A program made the translations under genes and the position numbers. 64,000 nt of DNA from Novosphingobium clariflavum (lineage in GTDB: Bacteria > Pseudomonadota > Alphaproteobacteria > Sphingomonadales > Sphingomonadaceae), in contig NZ_JAPCWC010000003.1 in assembly GCF_026420865.1 (NCBI RefSeq), positions 310,001 through 374,000 on the forward strand, written 5' to 3'. Shown here in pieces: positions 7,622 to 16,548 of the stretch. The stretch's first letter is position 1; each line of letters opens with the position of its first letter. A model generated the notes under the pieces. It saw nothing but the letters and a program-made list of their open reading frames with translations. It did no database searches and was not told the DNA's origin.

Positions 7622-10018
7622 ATGATTCGCCACGCCATCCGTCTGGCGGCCACTTGCAGCATCGTCGCGCTGGCGCAGATGCCGGTTGCCGCGTTCGCAG
7701 CCGACGCCGCTGCTGCTCCCGAAGCTGCCGCCGCCGAGAGCGGTGAAGGGGCTCCGATCATCGTCACCGCCACCAAGCGCGAGACCGACCTGCAGAAGAC
7801 GCCGATCGCCATCGCCGTCATCGGCAGCGCCGATCTTGAAAAGCAGCACGTCCAGAGCCTGATCGACCTTGCCAGCGGCACCGTGCCTTCGCTGCGCGTC
7901 GCCACCTTCGAGGCGCGCCAGTCGGCCCTTACTGTCGGCATTCGCGGCATCGTGCCGTTCGACGCCAACCAGACCGCGCGCGACCAGGGCGTTGGCGTCT
8001 ATCTCGACGGCGTCTACCTCGGCCGGCAGCAGGGCCTCAACGCCGCGCTGTTCGACGTGCAGCGCATCGAAGTCCTGCGCGGCCCGCAAGGCACGCTGTT
8101 CGGCCGCAACACCGAAGGCGGCGCGCTGTCGATCGTGACCAAGGCGCCCACCGGCGAGTTCGGCGGCCGCGTGGAAGCGGGAATCGGCAACTATGGCCAG
8201 CGCACCGGCGAGGCCCACATCGACCTGCCCGAATTCAACAACATCTCGATCAAGGTGGACGGCGTCTACCAGCATCAGGACGCCACGGTGAAGAACCCGG
8301 CGGCAGGCCAGGTCGGCTGGAACTACTACGACCGCGTCGGCGGCCGTATCCAGGCCCAGTGGAAGCCGGTGGACGGCTTCACGGCGAACATCTCGTTCGA
8401 CAAGTCGCGTGACGACAACACGCCGATGTACAGCCAGCTGATCAACTACAACCCGAACAACCTGCCGGTCGCCACGCTGGCGCAGATCGCGGCCAACGGC
8501 GGCAAGCTGCCGAGCGGCACCATCGCCCCGCTTTCCCCGCTGGTGCAGGTCAGCGGCGACAAGCGCATGAAGACCGCCGACATCGGCGTTCCCCAGCAGG
8601 TCAGCACCGACCGCACGCAGGGCGTGATGGGCAACCTCAGCTACGATCTGAACTCGGATCTGACCCTGCGCTCGATCACCGCGTGGCGTCAGGTCGATAC
8701 CGACCAGTACGACAACTCGGGCGGCGCGCACCGCACCGTGTTCCTGCCGAACGCCAAGTTCAGCCGCTATTCGCTCTCGTTCCTCGACCAGCACCAGTTC
8801 AGCCAGGAACTGCAGCTGGTCGGCAGCCTGCCCAACCTCGATTTCGTGGCCGGCGGTTACTACTACAACGAGCACGCCAGCGAGAACGCCGCGACGCCCA
8901 GCTCGAACCAGTGGAATGCCGATGGCACCGGCTACACGACGCTCAGCCAGAACGTCACCGGTACGGTCTCGTCGAGCAACCAGGGCTGGTCGGACGACTC
9001 GCTGTTCCTGCAGCGCGACAGCCATGCCAAGGCGGAAAGCCTCGCCGCCTTCGCGCAGGCCACCTATACCCCGCCGATGCTCGATCAGCTGCACCTGACG
9101 GTCGGCGCGCGCTACACCCACGACAAGCGCGACGGCACGCTGGACATGGTCAACGGCAAGGTGGTCGATTACGACTTCCATTACCGCAAGGACCGCGTCG
9201 ACCCGATGGTCACGCTCGCCTATGACGCCACGCAGGACCTGAACTTCTACGCCAAGTACTCGACCGGCTACCGCGCCGGCGGTGCGAACGACCGTTCGCA
9301 GACGTTCGATGCCTTCGGCCCGGAAACGGTGAAGTCGTATGAAGTCGGCGCCAAGATGATGTTCCTCGACCGCAAGGTTCGCCTGAACCTGGCCGGCTAC
9401 ATCATGGACCGCGACGGTACCCAGGTGGACTTCGACAACGTCAACACCGACCCGACCAACCCCTACTTCAACCTGCACACGCAGGAAACGATCAACGCGC
9501 CGGGCACCACCAAGATCCGCGGCGTAGAGGCCGAACTGAACATCCACCCGACCGACAACCTGTCGCTGGGGGCATCTTACGCCTATACCTACACCAAGGT
9601 GCCCAAGACGCTGAACCCGTTCCTCAGCACCGCCACGACCTCGGTCTACCAGAACGTCTTCATCGTCTATACGCCGCGCAACGCCGCATCGGGCTTCATC
9701 GACTACAGCATCCCGGTGGGCAGCCGCGACGAGAGCGTCCAGTTCCACCTCGATGCCGCCTATGCGGGCCGCCAGTACAGCTTCGAAGACGAGAACGTGA
9801 AGGCGCAGAGCAGCTTCATCGTCAACGGCCGCATCGCGCTGGCCGATATTCCGATGAGCGAAAACGGCACCAAGCTGACCGTCTCGGTCTGGAGCCGCAA
9901 CCTGTTCAACGAGACGCACATCTACCGTCTCTCCTATGCGAACCAGAACACGCTGGGCGCTTACGGCAACTTCAACCCGCCGCGCACGATCGGCGTCGAA
10001 GGCACCGTCCGCTTCTGA
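7622..10018 (+). CDS. TonB-dependent receptor 1
   Basis: This 798-residue outer-membrane receptor should import a ligand using energy from TonB/ExbBD. A signal peptide (about residues 1-27, ending AAFA) is followed by a TonB-box-like IIVTATKRETDLQKTPIAIAV. The plug domain has GVYLDGVYLGRQQG and VLRGPQGTLFGRNTEGGALSI. A 22-stranded barrel is expected, with YAKYSTGYRAGGAND and a C-terminal aromatic strand ending GVEGTVRF. The start is the ATG at 7622 with AGGGAG upstream. Receptors of this sphingomonad type are diverse and the ligand cannot be read from sequence. The next gene on the strand encodes a PEP-mutase-like enzyme, but a strong terminator separates the two. Divergent transcription with an OmpR-type regulator suggests, but does not prove, regulation by it. 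Confidence 0.92.
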   Translation: MIRHAIRLAATCSIVALAQMPVAAFAADAAAAPEAAAAESGEGAPIIVTATKRETDLQKTPIAIAVIGSADLEKQHVQSLIDLASGTVPSLRVATFEARQSALTVGIRGIVPFDANQTARDQGVGVYLDGVYLGRQQGLNAALFDVQRIEVLRGPQGTLFGRNTEGGALSIVTKAPTGEFGGRVEAGIGNYGQRTGEAHIDLPEFNNISIKVDGVYQHQDATVKNPAAGQVGWNYYDRVGGRIQAQWKPVDGFTANISFDKSRDDNTPMYSQLINYNPNNLPVATLAQIAANGGKLPSGTIAPLSPLVQVSGDKRMKTADIGVPQQVSTDRTQGVMGNLSYDLNSDLTLRSITAWRQVDTDQYDNSGGAHRTVFLPNAKFSRYSLSFLDQHQFSQELQLVGSLPNLDFVAGGYYYNEHASENAATPSSNQWNADGTGYTTLSQNVTGTVSSSNQGWSDDSLFLQRDSHAKAESLAAFAQATYTPPMLDQLHLTVGARYTHDKRDGTLDMVNGKVVDYDFHYRKDRVDPMVTLAYDATQDLNFYAKYSTGYRAGGANDRSQTFDAFGPETVKSYEVGAKMMFLDRKVRLNLAGYIMDRDGTQVDFDNVNTDPTNPYFNLHTQETINAPGTTKIRGVEAELNIHPTDNLSLGASYAYTYTKVPKTLNPFLSTATTSVYQNVFIVYTPRNAASGFIDYSIPVGSRDESVQFHLDAAYAGRQYSFEDENVKAQSSFIVNGRIALADIPMSENGTKLTVSVWSRNLFNETHIYRLSYANQNTLGAYGNFNPPRTIGVEGTVRF

Positions 10019-10084
10019 TCCTGTCCCCGGCCGGCAGCTGCCAATCCCGGACGCTGCCGGCCCAAATCCCTGCAACAGCCTTCA

Positions 10085-10118
10085 CGCGGCGCGGCTTCGG
10101 CCGTGCCGCGAATTTTTT
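10085..10118 (+). terminator. Terminator after TonB receptor 1
   Basis: An 11-bp stem (10085-10095 with 10100-10110, one G-T pair) is capped by a TTCG tetraloop and followed by GAA-free AATTTTTT, with six T at 10113-10118. A weaker 10-bp hairpin, GGCCGGCAGC with GCTGCCGGCC, lies just upstream at 10029-10062. Confidence 0.85.
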
Positions 10119-10227
10119 GCGGCGTTGAACGCCGGGGCGATCCGGCAGGTGCTTGCCGCTGCGGCGCGTGTCTGCCAGCCATTCTCCTGGAAAGACGTCC
10201 GCTGGAGCGGCGCCGAGGGAGACGACG

Positions 10228-11106
10228 ATGCCGACACCGGGTGAAAAGCTGCGTGCGCTGATCGAGAGCGGCGAGCATTTCGTCGCCGCCGAAGCCTATT
10301 CGGCGCTGACCGGGCGGATCGTCCAGAAAGTCGGCTTCCAGGCGGCCTATCTTGGCGGTCATGCCTGCTCGGCATTTCACTACGCGGTGCCGGACAACGG
10401 GATCTTCTCGCAAGTCGAGATGATCGAGCAGTCGGCGCGGATCGCGCAGGCCATCGACATTCCGCTGATCGTCGATGCCGATACGCTGGGCGAGACGGTG
10501 GCCGATGCCTATCACTTCACTCGCCGCTACGCCGCTGCCGGGATCGCCGGGTATCATGTCGAGGACGAGGTGAACCCCAAGCATTCCAAGCACGACAACG
10601 GGCTCTGTTCGATCGAGGACATGCAATTGCGGATCGAGGCGGGCGTCAAGGCGCGGGGCGATTCCGGGCTGGTCATCATCGCGCGATGCGACGAACTCTA
10701 CACCAGCGCCAATGGCGGCGGCGGTTCGGGCTCGGTGGAAGCGGCGATCCGGCGCGGCCATGCCTATGCCGAGGCGGGAGCCGACGCCATCGTCTTCGCC
10801 AGCGCACCGCCCGCGCAGCAGGCCGAGGTGATCCCGCATATGAAGATCCCGGTCTGCACGCTCGGGTTCAACCTGCCGGATACCGCCTTCACGCTGTCGA
10901 CGGCATGGGGCTGGGTCTCGGCGGCGGTCGGCCATCTCGCCATGGCGCGGGAACTGATGGAGACGGGTTCGGTCAAGAGCGCGATGAGCGCCTTCGCCAA
11001 CTTCCCGGAAAAGTACGACCTGATCGATCAAGCGCTCTACGACGATCTCATCGCCGACTGGGCCGAGCGCACCGGACGGCCGACCCGGCCCAATCACGCC
11101 CGCTGA
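10228..11106 (+). CDS. Isocitrate lyase / PEP mutase superfamily enzyme
   Basis: A 292-residue TIM-barrel enzyme of the isocitrate lyase/PEP mutase superfamily. Members cleave or form C-C or C-P bonds next to a carboxylate using Mg2+. Family marks are FVAAEAYSALTGRIVQKVGF near the start, the metal-binding VDADTLGETV near residue 80, and YHVEDEVNPKHSKHD near residue 110. The catalytic Cys of true isocitrate and methylisocitrate lyases (K-x-C-G-H) is missing; Ser/Lys occupy that place. The usual IARTDA segment reads IARCDELYT. A lyase working on isocitrate is therefore unlikely, and a hydrolase or a 2,3-dimethylmalate-lyase-like role is more plausible. The start at 10228 has GAGGGAG upstream. 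It follows the receptor terminator and probably has its own promoter. Confidence 0.8.
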   Translation: MPTPGEKLRALIESGEHFVAAEAYSALTGRIVQKVGFQAAYLGGHACSAFHYAVPDNGIFSQVEMIEQSARIAQAIDIPLIVDADTLGETVADAYHFTRRYAAAGIAGYHVEDEVNPKHSKHDNGLCSIEDMQLRIEAGVKARGDSGLVIIARCDELYTSANGGGGSGSVEAAIRRGHAYAEAGADAIVFASAPPAQQAEVIPHMKIPVCTLGFNLPDTAFTLSTAWGWVSAAVGHLAMARELMETGSVKSAMSAFANFPEKYDLIDQALYDDLIADWAERTGRPTRPNHAR

Positions 11107-11149
11107 ACGTGACGAGCCGGGGGACCGTCTCCCCCGGCCCGGACATGCG

Positions 11150-14011
11150 TCACTGCGCCGGCTGGGCGACACCCTCCGGCAGGGCCAGCACTTCGAGGCC
11201 CTGCGCGGGATCGAGATAGCGCCGGGCCTCGGCTTCCACGTCGGCGGCGGTGAGTGCCTGAAGGCGGTCGTGTGCCAGCTTGAAGCGTTCGATGCGGTCC
11301 GCTTCGGTCTGGGCGCGGTCGACCAGCGCCATCCAGCCGGCATTGCTCTTGAGTGCGTTCTGGAAGGCTTCGAGCAGCGGCTGGCGTGCGCGTTGCAGCA
11401 CGTCGTCGCTCACTGGCGCCTTGCGCAGCTGCGCCATCACTTCGGCAATCGCCTTGCGTGCGGCGGGCACGTCGGCAACGTCTACCGAGGCGGTCACGGC
11501 GAAAGTGCCATAGCCCTTCCAGCGGCGCGACAGCGCGGCACCGGCCGAAGGCGAATAGGCCTTGCCGAGCGCTTCGCGCAGGCTGTCGGTCAGTTCGATG
11601 CGCACCACCCGTTCGAGCAGTTGCAGCTTGAGCGTCTCGATCGCATCGGCATCGTCGCGCGTCGGCCAGGTCACGCGCAGCAGCGCCTGATCGGCCGGGC
11701 CGGTGTGGCGGATCACGCGCGGCTTGCGGTTCGCAGTGAACGTGCGCGGCGGCTGGTCGGCGTAATCGCGGAAGGCGGTTTCGCGCGCGGGCAGGGCGCC
11801 CAGCGTGGCGGCGACATCGGCAATCGCCTTGTCCTCGTCGACATCGCCGACGATGCCGACCTCGATGGCGCCGTGCGCCAGCCGGTCGCCGATATCGGCC
11901 TTCAGCTTGGCATACGTGAGCTGGCGGTAGTCTTCCAGCTTGCCCAGGCTGAAGCGGGGGTCATTGTCGGAAACGATGGTGCCGAGATCGGCCTGCATCG
12001 CCGAACCCGGCGTCGCGCGCAGGCTGGCGAAGGCGTTGTTGATCTGCTGGCGGTACTGCACTTCGCCTTCCGCCCGGTAACCGGGATCGGTGATCAGCGC
12101 GGTGAGCAGTTGCAGCTGCAATTCGAGGTCGCGCGGGGTCGTTCCGGCTTGTGCCGCGAAACTGGCCTCGCCCTTGCCGAGCCCGAAGCCCAGGGTATGC
12201 CCGGCCATGATCGTGTCGAGCTCGTCGCGGCTGTGCTTCCCGAGGCCGCCTTCGTCCATGTAGGGCACCATGTCGGTCGCATGCGGATTGGCGCGGGTGT
12301 CGAGCATGTCGCCGCCGTCGATCGCCAGGCTGACGGCGATGCGGTCCCTGGTGATGTCGGTGTGCTTGAGGTTGAGCATCACGCCATTGGCGAAACGCAC
12401 CTCGCGGATGCCGTAAAGCGGATCGAGCTTGTCCGAAACGACCGTGCCGGGGGTACCGAAGTCGGTGTAGGCGAACTGCGCCGTGGCGGCGGCCTGCTCG
12501 GCGGGGAGCGGCGCGTGCATGGCCTGCCGCCAGGCCTGGCGCAGGGCCTTTTCGCCGCCTGTCGGGGCAGTGCGGCCCTCGAAGCGGATCAGCGGCTTGT
12601 CGAGCGCGAGGGCCTCGCGCTTCATCGCCGCCAGCACGGCGGCGGGGGTGATCTGCGGGGCGAAAGAGGTGAAGCGGTCCAGCGCGCCTTGCGGTGTCGA
12701 GGGAACCTGACGGTCCTCGACCAGCGAGAGCGCGGCGGCGGCAAGAGCGGCATTGCTGCGGGTATTTGCCGAGCCGGCGGCATTGGTCAGGGCGGTGCGC
12801 AGCTGGGCGAGCTGCTCGGCCACTTCCGCATCGGTGAAGCCGCCCGCGAGGGCGCGGCGGTATTCGCGGGTCGCCGCGGCAAGGCCATCGGCCCATTTCC
12901 CGTCCACGCTGTCGATGATGAGGCGGGTGGAGCGAGCGGCCTCGAACACGTCGCCGGTCCCGAAACCGGCGCCGCGGAACGGCGGTTCGGCACTGCGGGA
13001 GAGGCGCTGGAGACGCCGGTTGACGATGTCGTAGCCGACCGAGCGCAGCAGGTTTTCCTGCCGCTGGGCGATCGTGTCGGGCTCATCCAGCCACTTGCCG
13101 CTGCGCTGGATCACCAGCCGCTCGGACAGCGCGGGGTCGATCCAGATCGCGGTGCGGTCCTTGTCCTTGGGATCGACCGGACCGGCATCGGGCTGCGCTT
13201 CGGCGGGGCGCGGTGCCCAGTCGGTGAAGCGGCTGCGGATGGCGGCTTCCACGGCGTCCGCGTCGAAATCGCCGATCACCACCAGCGTGGCATGGGCAGG
13301 CACGTATTCGCGTTCGTAGAAGGCGCGCAGCGATGCGGCGCTGGCGGCGTTCAGGGTTTGCGTCGTGCCGATCGGGAAACGGCGGACATAGCGCGAGGCC
13401 GGGTAGAAGAACCCGGCGGAGGCCACGCTGTTGCGGTAGCCGTAGCTGTTGCGGTCGCGCATTTCCGAGAAGATCACGCCGCGTTCGCGCTCGACCGCAG
13501 CCTGGGCGATGGTCAGCTCGCTGGCGGTCTCGCGCATCAGCATCAGTGCGGTATCCAGCAGGTGCTGGTCGGCGCGCGGCAGGTCGAGCTTGTAGACGGT
13601 GCGCTCGAAGGTGGTCGAGGCATTGGTGTCGGCGCCGAAGGCCAGCCCCTCACGCTCCAGCAGCGGCACCATCTGGCCTTCGGGGACGTGGGTCGAGCCG
13701 TTGAAGGCCATGTGTTCGAGGAAGTGCGCGAAGCCCTGTTCGGCATCGGTTTCGTCAAGCGAGCCGGCGGCGATCTCCATGCGCACGACGGCGGTGCCGG
13801 CGGGGGTCGCATTGTGGCGGATCACATAGCGCATGCCGTTGGGCAGGCGTCCGAAGCGATAGTCGGGGTCGACCGGGATGTCGCTCTTCTCGAAGGCCCA
13901 GCTGCTATCTTCGGCACGCGGCGCGGCAACGGCTTGGCGCGCCGTGGCCGGAGAGGAAATGGCAGGGATGGCGGCGCCAAGGAGGAGGGCGGTAATGAGA
14001 ATCGTTCGCAT
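11150..14011 (-). CDS. Periplasmic M16 family zinc peptidase (pitrilysin-like, two-lobed)
   Basis: A 953-residue secreted metallopeptidase. A signal peptide (MRTILITALLLGAAIPAISS) directs export. The N-terminal M16 domain carries the inverted zinc motif HFLEH (H96, E99, H100), with the downstream Glu expected in ERERGVIFSEMRD near residue 175. Three further M16-type domains follow, and the C-terminal half lacks an HxxEH motif, as is usual for the non-catalytic lobe. Length fits the 900-970 residue bacterial pitrilysin-like class. Such enzymes clear peptides from the periplasm. A longer reading starts at a TTG (14032), and the ATG at 14011 fits the signal peptide better. A terminator separates it from purC upstream. 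Confidence 0.9.
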   Translation of the reverse strand: MRTILITALLLGAAIPAISSPATARQAVAAPRAEDSSWAFEKSDIPVDPDYRFGRLPNGMRYVIRHNATPAGTAVVRMEIAAGSLDETDAEQGFAHFLEHMAFNGSTHVPEGQMVPLLEREGLAFGADTNASTTFERTVYKLDLPRADQHLLDTALMLMRETASELTIAQAAVERERGVIFSEMRDRNSYGYRNSVASAGFFYPASRYVRRFPIGTTQTLNAASAASLRAFYEREYVPAHATLVVIGDFDADAVEAAIRSRFTDWAPRPAEAQPDAGPVDPKDKDRTAIWIDPALSERLVIQRSGKWLDEPDTIAQRQENLLRSVGYDIVNRRLQRLSRSAEPPFRGAGFGTGDVFEAARSTRLIIDSVDGKWADGLAAATREYRRALAGGFTDAEVAEQLAQLRTALTNAAGSANTRSNAALAAAALSLVEDRQVPSTPQGALDRFTSFAPQITPAAVLAAMKREALALDKPLIRFEGRTAPTGGEKALRQAWRQAMHAPLPAEQAAATAQFAYTDFGTPGTVVSDKLDPLYGIREVRFANGVMLNLKHTDITRDRIAVSLAIDGGDMLDTRANPHATDMVPYMDEGGLGKHSRDELDTIMAGHTLGFGLGKGEASFAAQAGTTPRDLELQLQLLTALITDPGYRAEGEVQYRQQINNAFASLRATPGSAMQADLGTIVSDNDPRFSLGKLEDYRQLTYAKLKADIGDRLAHGAIEVGIVGDVDEDKAIADVAATLGALPARETAFRDYADQPPRTFTANRKPRVIRHTGPADQALLRVTWPTRDDADAIETLKLQLLERVVRIELTDSLREALGKAYSPSAGAALSRRWKGYGTFAVTASVDVADVPAARKAIAEVMAQLRKAPVSDDVLQRARQPLLEAFQNALKSNAGWMALVDRAQTEADRIERFKLAHDRLQALTAADVEAEARRYLDPAQGLEVLALPEGVAQPAQ

Positions 14012-14093
14012 GTAGCGCCAGTGCCTGAGCAAGATGCTGATAACAAGAGGTGAGTTGTGCGAATTTAGGCCGCTTTCGCAAGCTAAGACGCGA

Positions 14094-14128
14094 AAAGGCC
14101 CGGCACACCTTGCGGTGGCCGGGCCTTT
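14094..14128. terminator. Bidirectional terminator between purC and the M16 peptidase gene
   Basis: AAAGGCCCGGC (14094-14104) pairs with GCCGGGCCTTT (14118-14128). Read on the minus strand, the stem ends in TTTTCG just after the purC stop codon, so it insulates purC from the peptidase gene. Confidence 0.8.
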
Positions 14129-14148
14129 GCATGCCTTCGGGCGATGCC

Positions 14149-14931
14149 TTACTTGCCGCGCAGCTTGCGATGCTTCGACAGGTCGAGCACTTCGCTCGGG
14201 CCATTGTCGTCCTGCAGCAGGCCGAGGCGGCGGGCAACTTCCTGGTAGGCCTCTTCCTCACCGCCGAGATCGCGGCGGAAGCGGTCCTTATCCAGCTTCT
14301 CGCCGGTGTGCATGTCCCACAGGCGGCAGCCGTCGGGGCTGATTTCGTCGGCTAGGATCACGCGGCTGTAGTCGCCGTCCCAGATACGGCCGAATTCGAG
14401 CTTGAAGTCGACGAGGCGGATGTCGATCGCTGCGAACATGCCGCACATGAAGTCGTTCACGCGGATCGCCATCGATGAGATGTCCTGCATCTCCTCGTTG
14501 GTGGCCCAGCCGAAGCAGGCGATGTGCTCTTCGGCGACCAGCGGATCGCCCAGCGCGTCGTCCTTGAAGTAGTATTCGATCAGCGTGTGCGGCAGCATCT
14601 CGCCCTCGGGGATGCCGAGGCGCTTGGAGATCGAGCCGGCAGCCACGTTGCGCACCACGACCTCGATCGGGATGATCTCGACCTGGCGGACCAGCTGCTC
14701 GCGCATGTTGAGGCGGCGGATGAAGTGGTTGGGCACGCCGATGTGGTTGAGGCGCGTGAACACGTACTCGCTGATGCGGTTGTTGATCACGCCCTTGCCC
14801 TGGATCGTGCCCTTCTTCTGCGCGTTGAACGCAGTGGCATCGTCCTTGAAGTACTGGATCAGGGTGCCGGGTTCGGGGCCCTCGTAGAGGATCTTGGCCT
14901 TGCCCTCGTAGATCTGGCGGCGACGGGACAT
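14149..14931 (-). CDS. purC: Phosphoribosylaminoimidazole-succinocarboxamide synthase
   Basis: PurC joins aspartate to CAIR using ATP in the eighth step of de novo purine synthesis (cytosol). The 260-residue protein shows the family signatures [11 protein letters not shown] at the start, [15 protein letters not shown], the [19 protein letters not shown] block and VDFKLEFGR, and a tail with SPDGCRLWD. The start is the ATG at 14931 with AAGGACG upstream. A longer frame to 15030 adds a non-conserved extension that crosses the predicted promoter. The gene stands alone, between a promoter-like element and a terminator. Confidence 0.97.
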   Translation of the reverse strand: MSRRRQIYEGKAKILYEGPEPGTLIQYFKDDATAFNAQKKGTIQGKGVINNRISEYVFTRLNHIGVPNHFIRRLNMREQLVRQVEIIPIEVVVRNVAAGSISKRLGIPEGEMLPHTLIEYYFKDDALGDPLVAEEHIACFGWATNEEMQDISSMAIRVNDFMCGMFAAIDIRLVDFKLEFGRIWDGDYSRVILADEISPDGCRLWDMHTGEKLDKDRFRRDLGGEEEAYQEVARRLGLLQDDNGPSEVLDLSKHRKLRGK

Positions 14932-15018
14932 GCGTGTTCGTCCTTGAATGGATAAAAAGAGCAAGCCCCGGCGCGGGGGCGTCGCTAGGCGACAGCTCGG
15001 CCGGGGCGTTCGAGCGCG

Positions 15019-15046
15019 CATATAATTCAATGGGGGGCAAAAGCAA
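15019..15046 (-). promoter_or_regulatory. Predicted sigma-70 promoter of purC
   Basis: On the minus strand TTGCTT (15046-15041) and TATATG (15024-15019) are separated by 16 bp, about 90 nt upstream of the purC start. This is a reasonable housekeeping promoter, called from sequence match only. Confidence 0.45.
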
Positions 15047-15209
15047 ACCGGCTTGCGTCATCCGGTCGGCGGCGTGGGGCACGCGCGGCTGGCGGTGAAG
15101 GGTGCGCGCCGGTATTGCGAGCGCTGCGCGCCGCTTCTATCCCGTGTTTCCAGACGGTTCGCGGCCGTCACGTGCACGGACCCTGCACGGACCCTCGACG
15201 GACATTGCC

Positions 15210-15797
15210 ATGACTTTGACCATACGCACGCTGACCGGAGCCGAAATTCTCTCGGCCATAGACGATCTTGCGCGCCTGCGCATGACGGTCTTTGCCGAGT
15301 GGCCCTATCTCTACGACGGCGATCCTGCCTACGAACGCGACTATCTCGGTGCTTTCGTGAAGGCACCCGGCGGGGTCCTGGTGGCGGCCTGCGAGGGCGA
15401 CCGGATCGTCGGCGCGGCAACCGCGTCGCCGCTGGCCGCGCAGGAGCAGGCCTTGCGCGGTCCTGTCGAGATGCATGGAATCGACGTATCCGAGGCGTTC
15501 TACTTCGGCGAATCGGTGCTGCTGGGCGAATGGCGCGGGCAGGGGGTGGGGCACGCCTTCTTCGACCAGCGCGAAGCGCAGGCGCGCAAGGCGGGGGCAC
15601 GGATCGCCGTTTTTGCATCGGTGGTCCGCGAAGCCGGTCATCCCGACCGGCCCGCGGCCTACAGCCCGCTCGATGGGTTCTGGCGCAAGCGCGGCTACGC
15701 GCCGCTGGACGGGCTTACCTGCACGCTTTCGTGGAAGGACCACCGCGACGCGGCGGAATCCGCCAAGACGCTGCGCTACTGGTCACGCCTTCTGTAG
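15210..15797 (+). CDS. GNAT family N-acetyltransferase
   Basis: A 195-residue protein with the GNAT fold. A beta-strand VLVAACEGDRIVGAATASPL precedes the acetyl-CoA-binding motif, which reads LLGEWRGQGVGHAFFDQRE (a variant of the Q/RxxGxG/A loop). A C-terminal strand region with GFWRKRGYAPL follows. The acceptor substrate is unknown. The ATG at 15210 starts the conserved part, and the upstream in-frame extension is arginine-rich and unlikely to be translated. Its 3' end overlaps the convergent phosphatase gene by 15 bp. Confidence 0.8.
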   Translation: MTLTIRTLTGAEILSAIDDLARLRMTVFAEWPYLYDGDPAYERDYLGAFVKAPGGVLVAACEGDRIVGAATASPLAAQEQALRGPVEMHGIDVSEAFYFGESVLLGEWRGQGVGHAFFDQREAQARKAGARIAVFASVVREAGHPDRPAAYSPLDGFWRKRGYAPLDGLTCTLSWKDHRDAAESAKTLRYWSRLL

Positions 15798-16280
15798 CGC
15801 CGCGATCAGGCCTCTGGCACCGGCCGTCACTTGCTCCCAGGTGGTGACAAACCCTTCCGGGCCGCCGAAGTAGGGATCCTCGACATCGCGGCCCGCCATG
15901 CCCGGCACATGGTCCAGCATCAGCGAAAGGCTGGCCCGCGCCCCGCCAGGGCGCGAGGGGGCGAGCCGGCGCAAGTTGCCGAGGTTGCTGTTGTCCATCG
16001 CCACGATCAGGTCGAACCGGTCGAAGTCGTCGGCCCCGACCTGGCGGGCCTGGTAGGACGAGATGTCGATGCCGTGGCGCAGCGCCTCGGCGCGGGCGCG
16101 CGGATCGGGGGCATTGCCGATGTGCCACGAGCCGGTCCCCGCGGAATCGACCAGGACATCGAACCCGGCGCGGGCCGCTTCGTGGCGCAGGGCCGCCTCG
16201 GCGAGCGGCGAGCGGCAGATATTGCCGAGGCAGACGAAGAGGATGGCGGGCCGGCTGGCGGGGCTGTCGGTCTGGCTCAT
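15783..16280 (-). CDS. Low-molecular-weight protein-tyrosine phosphatase
   Basis: A 165-residue cytosolic phosphatase. The P-loop CLGNICRS (Cys17 nucleophile, Arg23) lies near the N-terminus, followed by PLAEAALR. The general-acid Asp is in VEDPYFGG in the last third. SAGTGSWHIGNAPDPRA and the DLIVAMDNSN block are classical for the family. The protein could act on tyrosine kinases of exopolysaccharide export, but none is adjacent, so the target is unknown. It converges on the GNAT gene and overlaps it by 15 bp. A 268-bp divergent region separates it from the Tad cluster. Confidence 0.95.
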   Translation of the reverse strand: MSQTDSPASRPAILFVCLGNICRSPLAEAALRHEAARAGFDVLVDSAGTGSWHIGNAPDPRARAEALRHGIDISSYQARQVGADDFDRFDLIVAMDNSNLGNLRRLAPSRPGGARASLSLMLDHVPGMAGRDVEDPYFGGPEGFVTTWEQVTAGARGLIAALQKA

Positions 16281-16548
16281 TCTTTCGGATTAGCCGCGAG
16301 GCCTGCCGGTCTCAACCGCCAAGGCGATCCCGGTTGCCAGCGCCATCCGCAAGGGACGGGCGGTTTCGGTGATGTATCGTTTGTTTTCAAGGTGATGTGG
16401 CGCTTTCTGCAGGCTGCTCGACAAGGTTAATTTGGCGTTTCCATCGATTGGCTACGTTTTGTCGAGGATGCGCGCCGTAGCACCACGATGGGTTTCCTTA
16501 AGCATTCCTGTCTAGGGAAACTCCCTGATTACCGGGGGGTATTCCTTC

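Noticed and set aside
7493..10075. An 860-codon open frame opposite TonB receptor 1
   Set aside because: Same effect: an arginine/valine-rich product without any domain, fully covering a real receptor gene.
11270..14053. A 927-codon open frame opposite the M16 peptidase gene
   Set aside because: Antisense shadow: low-complexity Arg/Gly/Ala composition, no domain, while the minus strand shows a signal peptide and HxxEH motif.
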